The translations under genes and the position numbers were made by a program. Under the pieces are notes generated by a model. It saw only the letters and a program-made list of their open reading frames with translations, searched no databases and was not told where the DNA came from. From NCBI GenBank assembly GCA_964364855.1, contig CAYINU010000070.1, forward strand, positions 1-9,517: 9,517 bases of DNA, in the 5' to 3' direction. The stretch comes from CAYINU01 sp964364855 (GTDB taxonomy: Bacteria > Margulisbacteria > Marinamargulisbacteria > CAYINU01). Each line of letters starts with the position of its first letter. Within the stretch, counting starts at the first letter, position 1. Below, in pieces: positions 1-6,242 of the stretch.

Positions 1-933
1 CCGCGTCAGAATCGTATCCCCCGGTAAAACGGTGGATCGAAACGCCACTTTTTGCGTGGCGACCATATCTGTCCAAATTCCGCTGGCCCCTTTGCCGACG
101 ACCACGCGAAATTGCCGGATATCGGCAACGACATCGCCGTTAAGCTTGGTAATTTGGGCATCCCCGGTAACGGCACCAAAGTTCAGTTGCCCTTGGCCAT
201 CCAGGTGCTGGGCCAAAACGGCCAACGCATCACTGGCCGTCATCCATTGCATCACGCCCATCATGACCGGATTTTCGGGGAAATGGCCTTTTACAAATGG
301 ATGGTCAATCGGATAGGTATAAACGCCAGTCAGCATACCGGTACCCAGATCAATCTCGGTCAGACCATCACAGACCGACATCCAAGGGCTTTTGAAGGAA
401 AGGGGCACGATTTTGACAATAGCCGTGGGAGCTGAACCGGATACAGCAGCAGGAGCGATTTTGGCAGTTGTAAGGTCGTTTTTTGTGGCCAAAATGGCCA
501 TCAGGTCCGCGGTAACGGCAACGTTGCCTTGGGGATCAAACAAGGTCGCACTCACTTTAAAAAACCGGGACTTGGATTTGTGCGCGACAAATTCGCCCCG
601 GATCGGCTGGCCTATGGCGAAATCCACCTTCTTTTCGTAGTTGGAAATCGCCGCAAATAGCGCAATGTCATCGCCTTGCGCGCCGCCCAGTCCCGAAATA
701 GACCCCAGAGCCAGGATTTCCAGAAAAAAGGGGGAAATGAGTGTTGGTGTGCCGGTGCGGTTCTCAAAAAAAATGGCTCGGCCTGCCGGATCGCTTTCCG
801 TGATGGTGACCTGAAAATCACCCCGTTTGGGGTCGGCCAAGGGATCGGTCCACAGGGTGTCCAAAAGCATATTTTCAAACCGATGGGGAAGGCGCTGCTC
901 AAGGCCACTAACAGTAACGGTTTGTTTTGGCAT
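1..933 (-). CDS. Tandem-hotdog FabZ/FabA-like 3-hydroxyacyl-(ACP) dehydratase-like protein, 3' end beyond window
   Basis: The frame is open from an ATG at 933 to the left edge (311 residues, no stop); an in-frame stop at 943-945 rules out a start further upstream. Two FabZ-like hotdog folds are visible. Domain 1 (about residues 10-150) has LPHRF at 15-19, like the FabZ LPHR opening, and the central-helix piece SPFFLEILALGS at 67-78. Domain 2 (about 170 to the edge) has KGHFPENPVMMGV at 215-227, matching the FabZ GHFPxxPVxPGV signature, and FRSTVLPGD near 298-306, matching FRxPVxPGD. Domain 2 keeps the catalytic His (H217) but has Met231 where FabZ has Glu. Domain 1 keeps that Glu (E72) but has Asn58 in place of His. 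FabZ enzymes dehydrate 3-hydroxyacyl-ACP; the substrate here is unknown. No clear Shine-Dalgarno precedes the ATG. The gene lies 44 bases after the sigma gene on the same strand, so co-transcription is likely. It could serve fatty-acid, polyketide or other lipid synthesis. Confidence 0.85.
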   Translation of the reverse strand, partial: MPKQTVTVSGLEQRLPHRFENMLLDTLWTDPLADPKRGDFQVTITESDPAGRAIFFENRTGTPTLISPFFLEILALGSISGLGGAQGDDIALFAAISNYEKKVDFAIGQPIRGEFVAHKSKSRFFKVSATLFDPQGNVAVTADLMAILATKNDLTTAKIAPAAVSGSAPTAIVKIVPLSFKSPWMSVCDGLTEIDLGTGMLTGVYTYPIDHPFVKGHFPENPVMMGVMQWMTASDALAVLAQHLDGQGQLNFGAVTGDAQITKLNGDVVADIRQFRVVVGKGASGIWTDMVATQKVAFRSTVLPGDTILTR

Positions 934-977
934 GATAAAGGTTCATAGTACGGGGTTTGTCAGGGCGAAGTAAAGCT

Positions 978-1721
978 TTAATGGGTCAATTTGGACTTCA
1001 AACGGGTGAGGGATTTGGTCAATATTCGTGAGATGTGCATTTGAGAAATACCCAGCCGGTCCGCGATTTCTTGTTGGGTCATCCCATAATAAAATCGGTA
1101 ATTGATAATGGTTTGTTCCCGGTCGGTGAGGTGCTGCATGGCCCTCTTTAACGTTTCCTTGGACAGCAGTTCCTCTTCGTCGGAATCGTTGCCGATACGC
1201 TCAGACAAGGACAATGCAGTGTCATCATCGCCATCACCAGCCGAGTGGTCCAACGAGATAAACTGGATCGAATGACCGGCTTCCAGGGATTCAAGTACAC
1301 GCTCTTCGCTCAGATCCAGGGCATTGGCAATCTCTGTGACCGTGGGCGACTGCATGTATTTTTGGGTATAGCTTTGGACAAAGCCCCGTACTTTGGATTT
1401 GGTCTCGACAATGCGCCGGGGAAGTTTGATGAGGAAGGCTTTGTCGCGAAAGTAATGCTGGATTTCCCCGATGATTTTAGGCGTCGCATAGGTCGTAAAA
1501 TGTAGGTCCCGGTCCGGCTCGAACCGGTCAATGGCTTTTAAAAGCCCGATGCTACCAACCTGGATTAGGTCGTCCAGATCGTCAGGGTTGTAGGCAAATT
1601 TGCGAGCAATATGCTCCACAAGGCGGCGAAACCCTTCCGCAATCTCGGCCTTGAGCTCGGGTTTGGGATACTTATGGTACTCCACCAATAACGCGTTTCG
1701 GTTCAGCATCTCGGGTGTCAT
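978..1721 (-). CDS. Group 3 RNA polymerase sigma factor, SigB/SigF/SigG type
   Basis: The product has 247 residues, the usual size for this family. Region 2 (about 26-96) contains DLIQVGSIGLLKAIDRF at 51-67 and the promoter-melting and -10 binding stretch FTTYATPKIIGEIQHYFRD at 75-93. Region 3 (about 100-160) begins KLPRRI at 99-104. Region 4 (about 190-245) ends in a helix-turn-helix, QQEIADRLGISQMHISRI at 216-233. The IIGEI...FRDK and LGISQMH motifs are typical of the stress, sporulation and general alternative sigma factors of the SigB/SigF branch, which direct RNA polymerase to alternative promoters. Members are often controlled by an RsbW/SpoIIAB-like anti-sigma kinase and an anti-anti-sigma factor, but neither is encoded in this window. 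The gene is transcribed away from murE and toward the hotdog gene. A purine-rich AAAAGGA lies only 2 bases before the ATG. Family assignment is firm; the regulon and the exact ortholog name are not. Confidence 0.95.
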   Translation of the reverse strand: MTPEMLNRNALLVEYHKYPKPELKAEIAEGFRRLVEHIARKFAYNPDDLDDLIQVGSIGLLKAIDRFEPDRDLHFTTYATPKIIGEIQHYFRDKAFLIKLPRRIVETKSKVRGFVQSYTQKYMQSPTVTEIANALDLSEERVLESLEAGHSIQFISLDHSAGDGDDDTALSLSERIGNDSDEEELLSKETLKRAMQHLTDREQTIINYRFYYGMTQQEIADRLGISQMHISRILTKSLTRLKSKLTH

Positions 1722-1867
1722 ATTCCTTTTATTAGGGACGGATAAAAAAGGTCAGATAGTCTCATAGTAACACAGGTTAGGGACCTGCAATTAGCCACCT
1801 AACACACGACAAAACCGGTGAAAGTGACCAAATTCACAACCCCCTTAAAAAATGCGATGATGGGCTC
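1722..1867. promoter_or_regulatory. Divergent intergenic region between sigma gene and murE
   Basis: These 146 bases must hold the promoters for both the sigma gene (leftward) and the wall operon (rightward), unless transcripts enter from outside. No strong consensus promoter is visible. On the minus strand, TGTTACTAT (complement of about 1763-1771) resembles an extended -10, with a poor -35-like TTGCAG about 15 bases upstream. A small perfect inverted repeat, CAGGT-TAGGG-ACCTG, lies at 1773-1787 next to that -10-like element and could be an operator, but a five-base stem may also be chance. I found no match to the Bacillus SigB consensus (GTTT...GGGTAT). The role as a promoter region is inferred from gene orientation. 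Confidence 0.4.
1724..1730 (-). promoter_or_regulatory. Shine-Dalgarno AAAAGGA of sigma gene, very close to the start
   Basis: The minus strand reads AAAAGGA, then AT, then ATG, a spacer of only 2 bases instead of the usual 5-9. The next in-frame ATG (codon 5, at 1707-1709) would have a spacer of 14 bases, so neither start is ideal. The first ATG is kept because it is nearer; the product differs by only four residues. Confidence 0.45.
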
Positions 1868-3052
1868 ATGTACCGATATGACTCGCGCGCCATACAGCCG
1901 GGAGACACGTTTATCGTCTTGCCGAAAGGGGAGGCCCATCTCGAGGAAGCCTATCGCAAAGGCGCGGTTTCCCATGTCCAAATGGACCGCCCCGCGTTGG
2001 CCGCGTTTGCCGACCGGCATTTTGGCTTCCCATCGCAAAAGCTGACCGTGATTGGCGTAACAGGCACCAATGGCAAGACCACCGTCACACATTTGGTGCA
2101 TCAGGGACTCGAATTCTCTGGCAAGAAATCCCGGTTACTGGGGACGCTAAATGCGCCCTTGACCACCCCCGAGTCGCTGGATATTCACCAGATGATGGCC
2201 GAGCACGTGGCGGCGGGCGGAACGCATTTTGTCATGGAGGTCTCCAGTCATGGGATCGCCCAACATCGTATAGACGGTATTCGTTTTGCGATTAAATTAC
2301 TGACCAATATCACGCCCGATCATTTGGACTTTCACCGGACATTCGAGGCCTATCAGGATACCAAGCTCAGATTTATGGCCCAAGGAGATGGGCTGGCCTT
2401 GTACCCTGCGGATTTCACGTTTTTTCCTGTCCCGCATGCCCCTCATTTTGTGGGAGCGTTCAACCAGCGTAATCTACAGGCAGCGGCAAGTATTTTGGGT
2501 CATCTGGGCCTGTCCTCGGATGACATGTCCTCGTTTTTCTTGTCTGCGCTGCCGCCGCCTGGCCGATTTGAGTCCATATACGCAGGGCAGCCCACATTGG
2601 CTATTGTGGATTTTGCCCATACGCCGGACGGGCTTGAGAATGTCTTGCAGACAGCACGGGAGCTGGCCAACGCCCGCGGGGGGAAGCTGTGGGTAGTCTT
2701 CGGCTGCGGCGGAGATCGTGATGTCACAAAGCGGCCGGTCATGGCCCGGATTGCCACAGTGTTGGCTGATCAGGTGGTCATCACCGATGATAATCCCCGT
2801 ACAGAATCCCCGACCGAGATCGTGCGCATGATGATGGATGGTGTAACGGACGCCTCACGTGTGAGGGTCATTCACGACCGACGCACCGCCACCGAGTGGG
2901 CCTTGTCAGAAGCCCAGCCCGACGACGTGGTCTTATTTGCGGGAAAAGGCCATGAAACGTATCAGATCTATGGCACCCAAAAAATGCCTTACAACGAGAG
3001 AGAAGAAGTCCGCTTGGCCCTGGAAAGGTTAACGCATGCGGGTGGTCATTGA
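1868..3052 (+). CDS. murE: UDP-N-acetylmuramoyl-L-alanyl-D-glutamate--2,6-diaminopimelate ligase (MurE), compact form
   Basis: This cytoplasmic ATP-dependent ligase adds meso-diaminopimelate to UDP-MurNAc-L-Ala-D-Glu. In order: a short N-terminal UDP-binding domain beginning almost at once with YDSRAIQPGD (4-13); the P-loop TGTNGKTT (65-72); TTPESLD (99-105); MEVSSHG (123-129); NITPDHLDFH (147-156); a Lys at 166 placed like the carbamylated lysine of Mur ligases; GAFNQRN (196-202); DFAHTPDGL (248-256); GCGGDRD (279-285); DNPR (308-311), the known meso-DAP specificity motif; and GKGHE (359-363). At 394 residues it is about 90-100 shorter than usual. The residues that normally precede DSR are missing, the GxxxDGxxFI loop of the N-domain is cut to GEAHLEEA, and the region between Lys166 and GAFN is trimmed. 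The ATG at 1868 is the only ATG consistent with the domain, and its ribosome site is weak. It is the first gene of the operon and overlaps murF by 17 bases. Confidence 0.96.
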   Translation: MYRYDSRAIQPGDTFIVLPKGEAHLEEAYRKGAVSHVQMDRPALAAFADRHFGFPSQKLTVIGVTGTNGKTTVTHLVHQGLEFSGKKSRLLGTLNAPLTTPESLDIHQMMAEHVAAGGTHFVMEVSSHGIAQHRIDGIRFAIKLLTNITPDHLDFHRTFEAYQDTKLRFMAQGDGLALYPADFTFFPVPHAPHFVGAFNQRNLQAAASILGHLGLSSDDMSSFFLSALPPPGRFESIYAGQPTLAIVDFAHTPDGLENVLQTARELANARGGKLWVVFGCGGDRDVTKRPVMARIATVLADQVVITDDNPRTESPTEIVRMMMDGVTDASRVRVIHDRRTATEWALSEAQPDDVVLFAGKGHETYQIYGTQKMPYNEREEVRLALERLTHAGGH

Positions 3053-4172
3053 TACCCGGGAATTGCAGCCCGGGGATATCTTTATTCCGGTCAAGGGAGA
3101 GCGTTTCGACGGACATGAATTTATCGAAGAAGCCCTCAGAAAAGGTGCCCAAAAGGTATTGGATGTCGATATTGGTGATTATGCAAAGTCCTACCGCCGG
3201 AAATTAACTTGCCAGGTCATCGCGGTGACGGGTTCTGCCGGCAAAACGACGGTGAAGGATTTGCTGGCGTCTGTGCTGTCGCAACGCTACAAAGTAGTGG
3301 CCACCAAAGGGAACTACAACAACGAAATCGGCCTGCCCCTCACGGTGCTCCAAGCTGACGCGGACACCGACATTTTGATCGTAGAATTGGGGATGAGGGG
3401 AGCGGGGCAGATCCGGTATTTGGCCCGGATTTGCCGGCCTACCCATGTCGTGATCACCGGTGTCGGATATTCGCATATCGAAATTCTCAAATCTCAACAC
3501 GCTATCGCGATGGCGAAATCCGAGGTCTTTCTCTCACCGCTTGACTGGGAGCACCAGCCCCGAATGGCCTTTTTAAATCACGAAACACCCTACTATGACC
3601 TTCTCGCCCGCCGGGCGCGATCCAAAAAATTTAAGGTGTTTCCGTATACGGGTTCCACCAAACCCGACCAAAACCTCAATGTGGTGTATGCCGTAGCCCG
3701 TCATTTTGGCCTAACCAATGACCAGATTCGGGAGGGTATCCGCCAGTTTCAGTCGTCAGCGCATCGGCTCAAGCCGTTGCCGGCCGGTGGGGTAACGGTG
3801 ATTGACGATGCCTACAATGCCAATCCCGATGGCGTCCAATTTGCCTTGCAGTACTTGGGTGGCATGGATGGGCGAAAGTTATTGGTATTGGGCGACATGC
3901 TCGAGCTGGGCGATCAAGGTCCTGAGCTGCACCGGCGGATTGCAGATCAGGCGCTAGAAGCGGGCGTGAGCTTAATTTTGACCTTGGGTCCGCTGGGGCA
4001 TCATGTGGCTTCTGACGACATCGAAGTCATGCATTTTGACGCGCGTGAAGCGTTGCACCATTTTTTAAAAGCAGAACTCAAAACGGGCGATGTCGTTATG
4101 GTGAAAGGCTCCCGCGGAATGAAAATGGAGTTGACCGTGGATTTTCTGGTGGGTGAGCGCTTTGATGGTTAA
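3036..4172 (+). CDS. murF: UDP-N-acetylmuramoyl-tripeptide--D-alanyl-D-alanine ligase (MurF), compact form
   Basis: MurF adds the D-Ala-D-Ala dipeptide to the UDP-MurNAc-tripeptide, the last cytoplasmic ligation. An N-terminal domain opens at once with IDTRELQPGDIF (5-16) and GERFDGHEFI (21-30). The P-loop TGSAGKTTVK (65-74) follows, then the MurF-type motif GNYNNEIGLPLT (92-103), AKSEVF (160-165) with the probable carbamylated Lys161, DDAYNANPD (257-265), GDMLELGD (286-293) and KGSRGMKME (357-365). These separate MurF from MurC, MurD and MurE. The protein has 378 residues against about 450 normally. The central segment before DQNLNVVYAVARHFGL (211-226) lacks the usual GxHNxxN-type stretch, and the N-terminal leader before DTR is absent. 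A good ribosome site, GGAAAGG (3022-3028), sits 7 bases before the ATG inside the end of murE. Its last 8 bases overlap mraY, suggesting translational coupling. Confidence 0.97.
   Translation: MRVVIDTRELQPGDIFIPVKGERFDGHEFIEEALRKGAQKVLDVDIGDYAKSYRRKLTCQVIAVTGSAGKTTVKDLLASVLSQRYKVVATKGNYNNEIGLPLTVLQADADTDILIVELGMRGAGQIRYLARICRPTHVVITGVGYSHIEILKSQHAIAMAKSEVFLSPLDWEHQPRMAFLNHETPYYDLLARRARSKKFKVFPYTGSTKPDQNLNVVYAVARHFGLTNDQIREGIRQFQSSAHRLKPLPAGGVTVIDDAYNANPDGVQFALQYLGGMDGRKLLVLGDMLELGDQGPELHRRIADQALEAGVSLILTLGPLGHHVASDDIEVMHFDAREALHHFLKAELKTGDVVMVKGSRGMKMELTVDFLVGERFDG
4151..4157 (+). promoter_or_regulatory. Shine-Dalgarno-like GGGTGAG deciding the mraY start
   Basis: GGGTGAG lies 7 bases before the ATG at 4165, a normal spacing. 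An alternative GTG at 4153 falls within this site and has no well-placed purine tract of its own, so ATG 4165 is preferred. Confidence 0.5.
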
Positions 4173-5061
4173 GCCTTTGATGCTGATGGTGGTCTTTGTG
4201 GCGATACAAGCTGCGGTGGTTTGGGCTTTGCGGCGTGCACAGGTATTGCAGCCAATTTATACGCTTAGTCCGGCCAGCCATCAGCACAAACGCACCCCGT
4301 CGATGGGGGGGGTGGCGTTGGCATTTAACCTGATGGCCGGAACGATTATTTTGGGCCTGCTGGATCTGCGATGGCTGTGGTTGGTTGGTGTCTATTTGGC
4401 ATTTGCCGCCATCGGATTGGCAGATGATCTGATGTCGTTGTGGAGTGGTGCCAACAAAGGCCTATCCGCTCGCCAAAAATTTGGCGTCCAGCTCGTCGTC
4501 TCTGCGGGGGCAGTAGCGGTATTGATGGGTGTTGGTGTTCCCCTTCCCCCATGGCAGGCCGGGTTTTATGTGATTGTGATGACCGGTGTTAGCAATGCTA
4601 CCAATCTCACCGATGGCCTTGACGGGCTCCTGGGCAGTTTGTCTCTGATAACCCTGTCCGGTTTTGCCTTACTGTTTGGGTTCATGCAGCAGACTAGCAT
4701 GGTAAACGGTATTTTGATGGTGATGTTGGCCGTCGGTGCATTTTTGCTCTTTAACTGGTACCCCGCAAAAGTGTTTATGGGGGATACCGGATCGTTGGCT
4801 TTGGGTGCATTTTTTGCAGGTTTGGCCATGCTTTGGGGGAATGTGTGGGTGTTGCTATGGCTGGGTGCGGTATATCTGATCGAAACCGCCAGCGTGATGA
4901 TCCAGGTGTCTTATTTCAAGTGGACCCGGCGGCGCGTCTTTTTGATGTCGCCGCTGCACCATCATTTTGAATTGCTGGGACTTTCTGAACGTCGGGTGGT
5001 GGCTCTTTTTGATGCCTTGGCCCTTGGCTTTTTGGCACTGGGGCTGGGTCTCACATGGTAA
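4165..5061 (+). CDS. mraY: Phospho-N-acetylmuramoyl-pentapeptide-transferase (MraY)
   Basis: MraY is an integral membrane enzyme that transfers phospho-MurNAc-pentapeptide from UDP to undecaprenyl phosphate, making lipid I. From ATG 4165 the protein has 298 residues, slightly short of the usual 320-360. About ten hydrophobic segments are visible. Family motifs: HQHKRTPSMGG (39-49; most MraY have GTPTMGG), ADD (86-88) with the Mg-binding aspartate pair, KGLSARQKFGVQ (98-109), NLTDGLDGL (147-155), NWYPAKVFMGDTGS (197-210) with the key Asp207, and SPLHHHFELLG (262-272), the HHH motif diagnostic of MraY as against WecA/TagO. The start overlaps the murF stop (ATGGTTAA) and the stop overlaps the murD start (ATGGTAA). 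GTG 4153 would add four residues. A run of eight G at 4305-4312 encodes part of the SMGG motif; the frame is intact. Confidence 0.97.
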   Translation: MVKPLMLMVVFVAIQAAVVWALRRAQVLQPIYTLSPASHQHKRTPSMGGVALAFNLMAGTIILGLLDLRWLWLVGVYLAFAAIGLADDLMSLWSGANKGLSARQKFGVQLVVSAGAVAVLMGVGVPLPPWQAGFYVIVMTGVSNATNLTDGLDGLLGSLSLITLSGFALLFGFMQQTSMVNGILMVMLAVGAFLLFNWYPAKVFMGDTGSLALGAFFAGLAMLWGNVWVLLWLGAVYLIETASVMIQVSYFKWTRRRVFLMSPLHHHFELLGLSERRVVALFDALALGFLALGLGLTW

Positions 5062-6242
5062 AAGTGGCCGTGCTTGGCGACGGCATTACGGGCACGGCCG
5101 TACGGCGGGCCTTGTCCCACCTTAAAGGCTATGAAGCGGTAGCGGATCTGGACCGGGCGGATATTGTTGTGGCCAGTCCCGGCATCCCGCCCAGGGATTA
5201 TCCGGCCGGAAAAGCCGTTATTTCCGAAATCGAATTTGCCTATCAGCTCATTCACACAGGCGCGGCAGGACCGATACCCAAACTGATTGGTATTACGGGG
5301 ACTAACGGCAAAACAACTGTGACGGCATTAATTGCGCACTTGCTACAAGTGCCGGCCTACGGCAACATCGGTACGCCGTTAATCGATTATGTCACACAGG
5401 AGCACTTTCACCCGTTTTTGGTTGTGGAGCTGAGTAGCTACCAGCTGGAATCCTGCGACACGTTCCGGCCCGATGTTGCGGTTTTTCTCAACCTGACACC
5501 GGACCATTTTGCCCGGCACCGGGATATGGTGGGCTATGGCAGTTCCAAATCCAAAATTTTTGCACGGCAAACACCGTCGGACACGTTGGTTTATAACGCA
5601 GACGACCCCGCATTGGCTCCCTGGATCGCAGGAGCCGTTGCCCAAAAACGGCCTTTTGGAAAAGACGATCCGCTATTTGGCCAGGTGAGTTGCTATCTCC
5701 ACCTAAAAGGAACGCACAATGTGTACAATGGCATGGCTGCCGCCCTGGCTGTTGCCGCCGTTGGATTGGATCAGCAGACCATATGGACCCGCATGGAAAC
5801 CTTCCCTGGCGTGGCCCACCGGATCGAATATGTGGCGACGGTTCGGGGAGTGGAGGTGTATAACGATTCAAAAGGTACAAATCCCGACTCCACCATTTGT
5901 GCGGTGGAGGCCTTTCCAGACCGGCGAATTCACCTGATACTGTGCGGTCAGGATAAGGGGTTGCCGCTGGAAGAATTTGCACGGTTTTTGGCGGAACGAG
6001 TCGTGTCTGTAACCGTATTTGGTGAGATGACCTCCCGATTCACACCGATTTTTGAGGCCCAAAATTCAAGCGTTCCGCTACGCACGGCGCGGACGATGTC
6101 CGATGCCTGGCAGCGTGTCCTATCCCATCTGCGTGCCGGAGATGTCATTTTGTTTTCGCCGTCCGGTGCCAGTTTTGACCAATTCAAAAATTTCGAAGAC
6201 CGGGGCGATCAATTTAAAGCCATGGTAAAAGGAGCTTTATGA
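5055..6242 (+). CDS. murD: UDP-N-acetylmuramoyl-L-alanine--D-glutamate ligase (MurD), compact form
   Basis: MurD adds D-glutamate to UDP-MurNAc-L-Ala in the cytoplasm. A short Rossmann-like N-domain (VAVLGDGITG, 4-13) leads to SPGIP (41-45). The ligase core follows: GITGTNGKTT (79-88), YGNIGTPL (102-109), VELSSYQLE (124-132), NLTPDHFARH (146-155), Lys167 in the usual carbamylated position, LKGTHNVYN (217-225), HRIEY (255-259), NDSKGTNPDST (270-280), GQDKG (298-302) and SPSGASFDQF (368-377), which is MurD-specific. Length is 395 residues against about 440-460. Most of the shortening is in the N-domain, where about 40 residues precede SPGIP instead of 60-80. It starts within the mraY stop (ATGGTAA, 7-base overlap), has only a weak G-rich ribosome site, and its TGA overlaps the ftsW ATG, so translation is probably coupled. 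Confidence 0.97.
   Translation: MVKVAVLGDGITGTAVRRALSHLKGYEAVADLDRADIVVASPGIPPRDYPAGKAVISEIEFAYQLIHTGAAGPIPKLIGITGTNGKTTVTALIAHLLQVPAYGNIGTPLIDYVTQEHFHPFLVVELSSYQLESCDTFRPDVAVFLNLTPDHFARHRDMVGYGSSKSKIFARQTPSDTLVYNADDPALAPWIAGAVAQKRPFGKDDPLFGQVSCYLHLKGTHNVYNGMAAALAVAAVGLDQQTIWTRMETFPGVAHRIEYVATVRGVEVYNDSKGTNPDSTICAVEAFPDRRIHLILCGQDKGLPLEEFARFLAERVVSVTVFGEMTSRFTPIFEAQNSSVPLRTARTMSDAWQRVLSHLRAGDVILFSPSGASFDQFKNFEDRGDQFKAMVKGAL
6228..6234 (+). promoter_or_regulatory. Strong Shine-Dalgarno AAAGGAG for ftsW
   Basis: This is the best ribosome site in the operon. It lies at the end of murD, 4 bases before the ftsW ATG at 6239, and fixes the ftsW start inside the ATGA overlap. Confidence 0.7.

Noticed and set aside
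766..773. Run of eight A as a frameshift or phase-variation site in the hotdog gene
   Set aside because: The frame stays consistent with FabZ-like motifs on both sides of the run, so nothing shows slippage beyond the run itself.
52..948. Plus-strand open frames opposite the hotdog gene
   Set aside because: The minus frame shows clear FabZ motifs over its whole length; the plus frames show none.
1722..1867. A Bacillus SigB-type promoter for autoregulation
   Set aside because: No GTTT element at proper distance from GGGTAT is visible on either strand, though this lineage's consensus could differ.
3096..4169. The peptide GERFDG occurs near both ends of MurF (residues 21-26 and 373-378)
   Set aside because: The codons differ and the flanks are unrelated. 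The first copy is a normal N-domain motif, so the C-terminal copy is probably coincidence.
5488..5982. Minus-strand open frame of 164 codons inside murD
   Set aside because: It is fully antisense to a strongly supported gene, is rich in Pro and Arg as expected of an antisense frame, and shows no recognisable domain or ribosome site.
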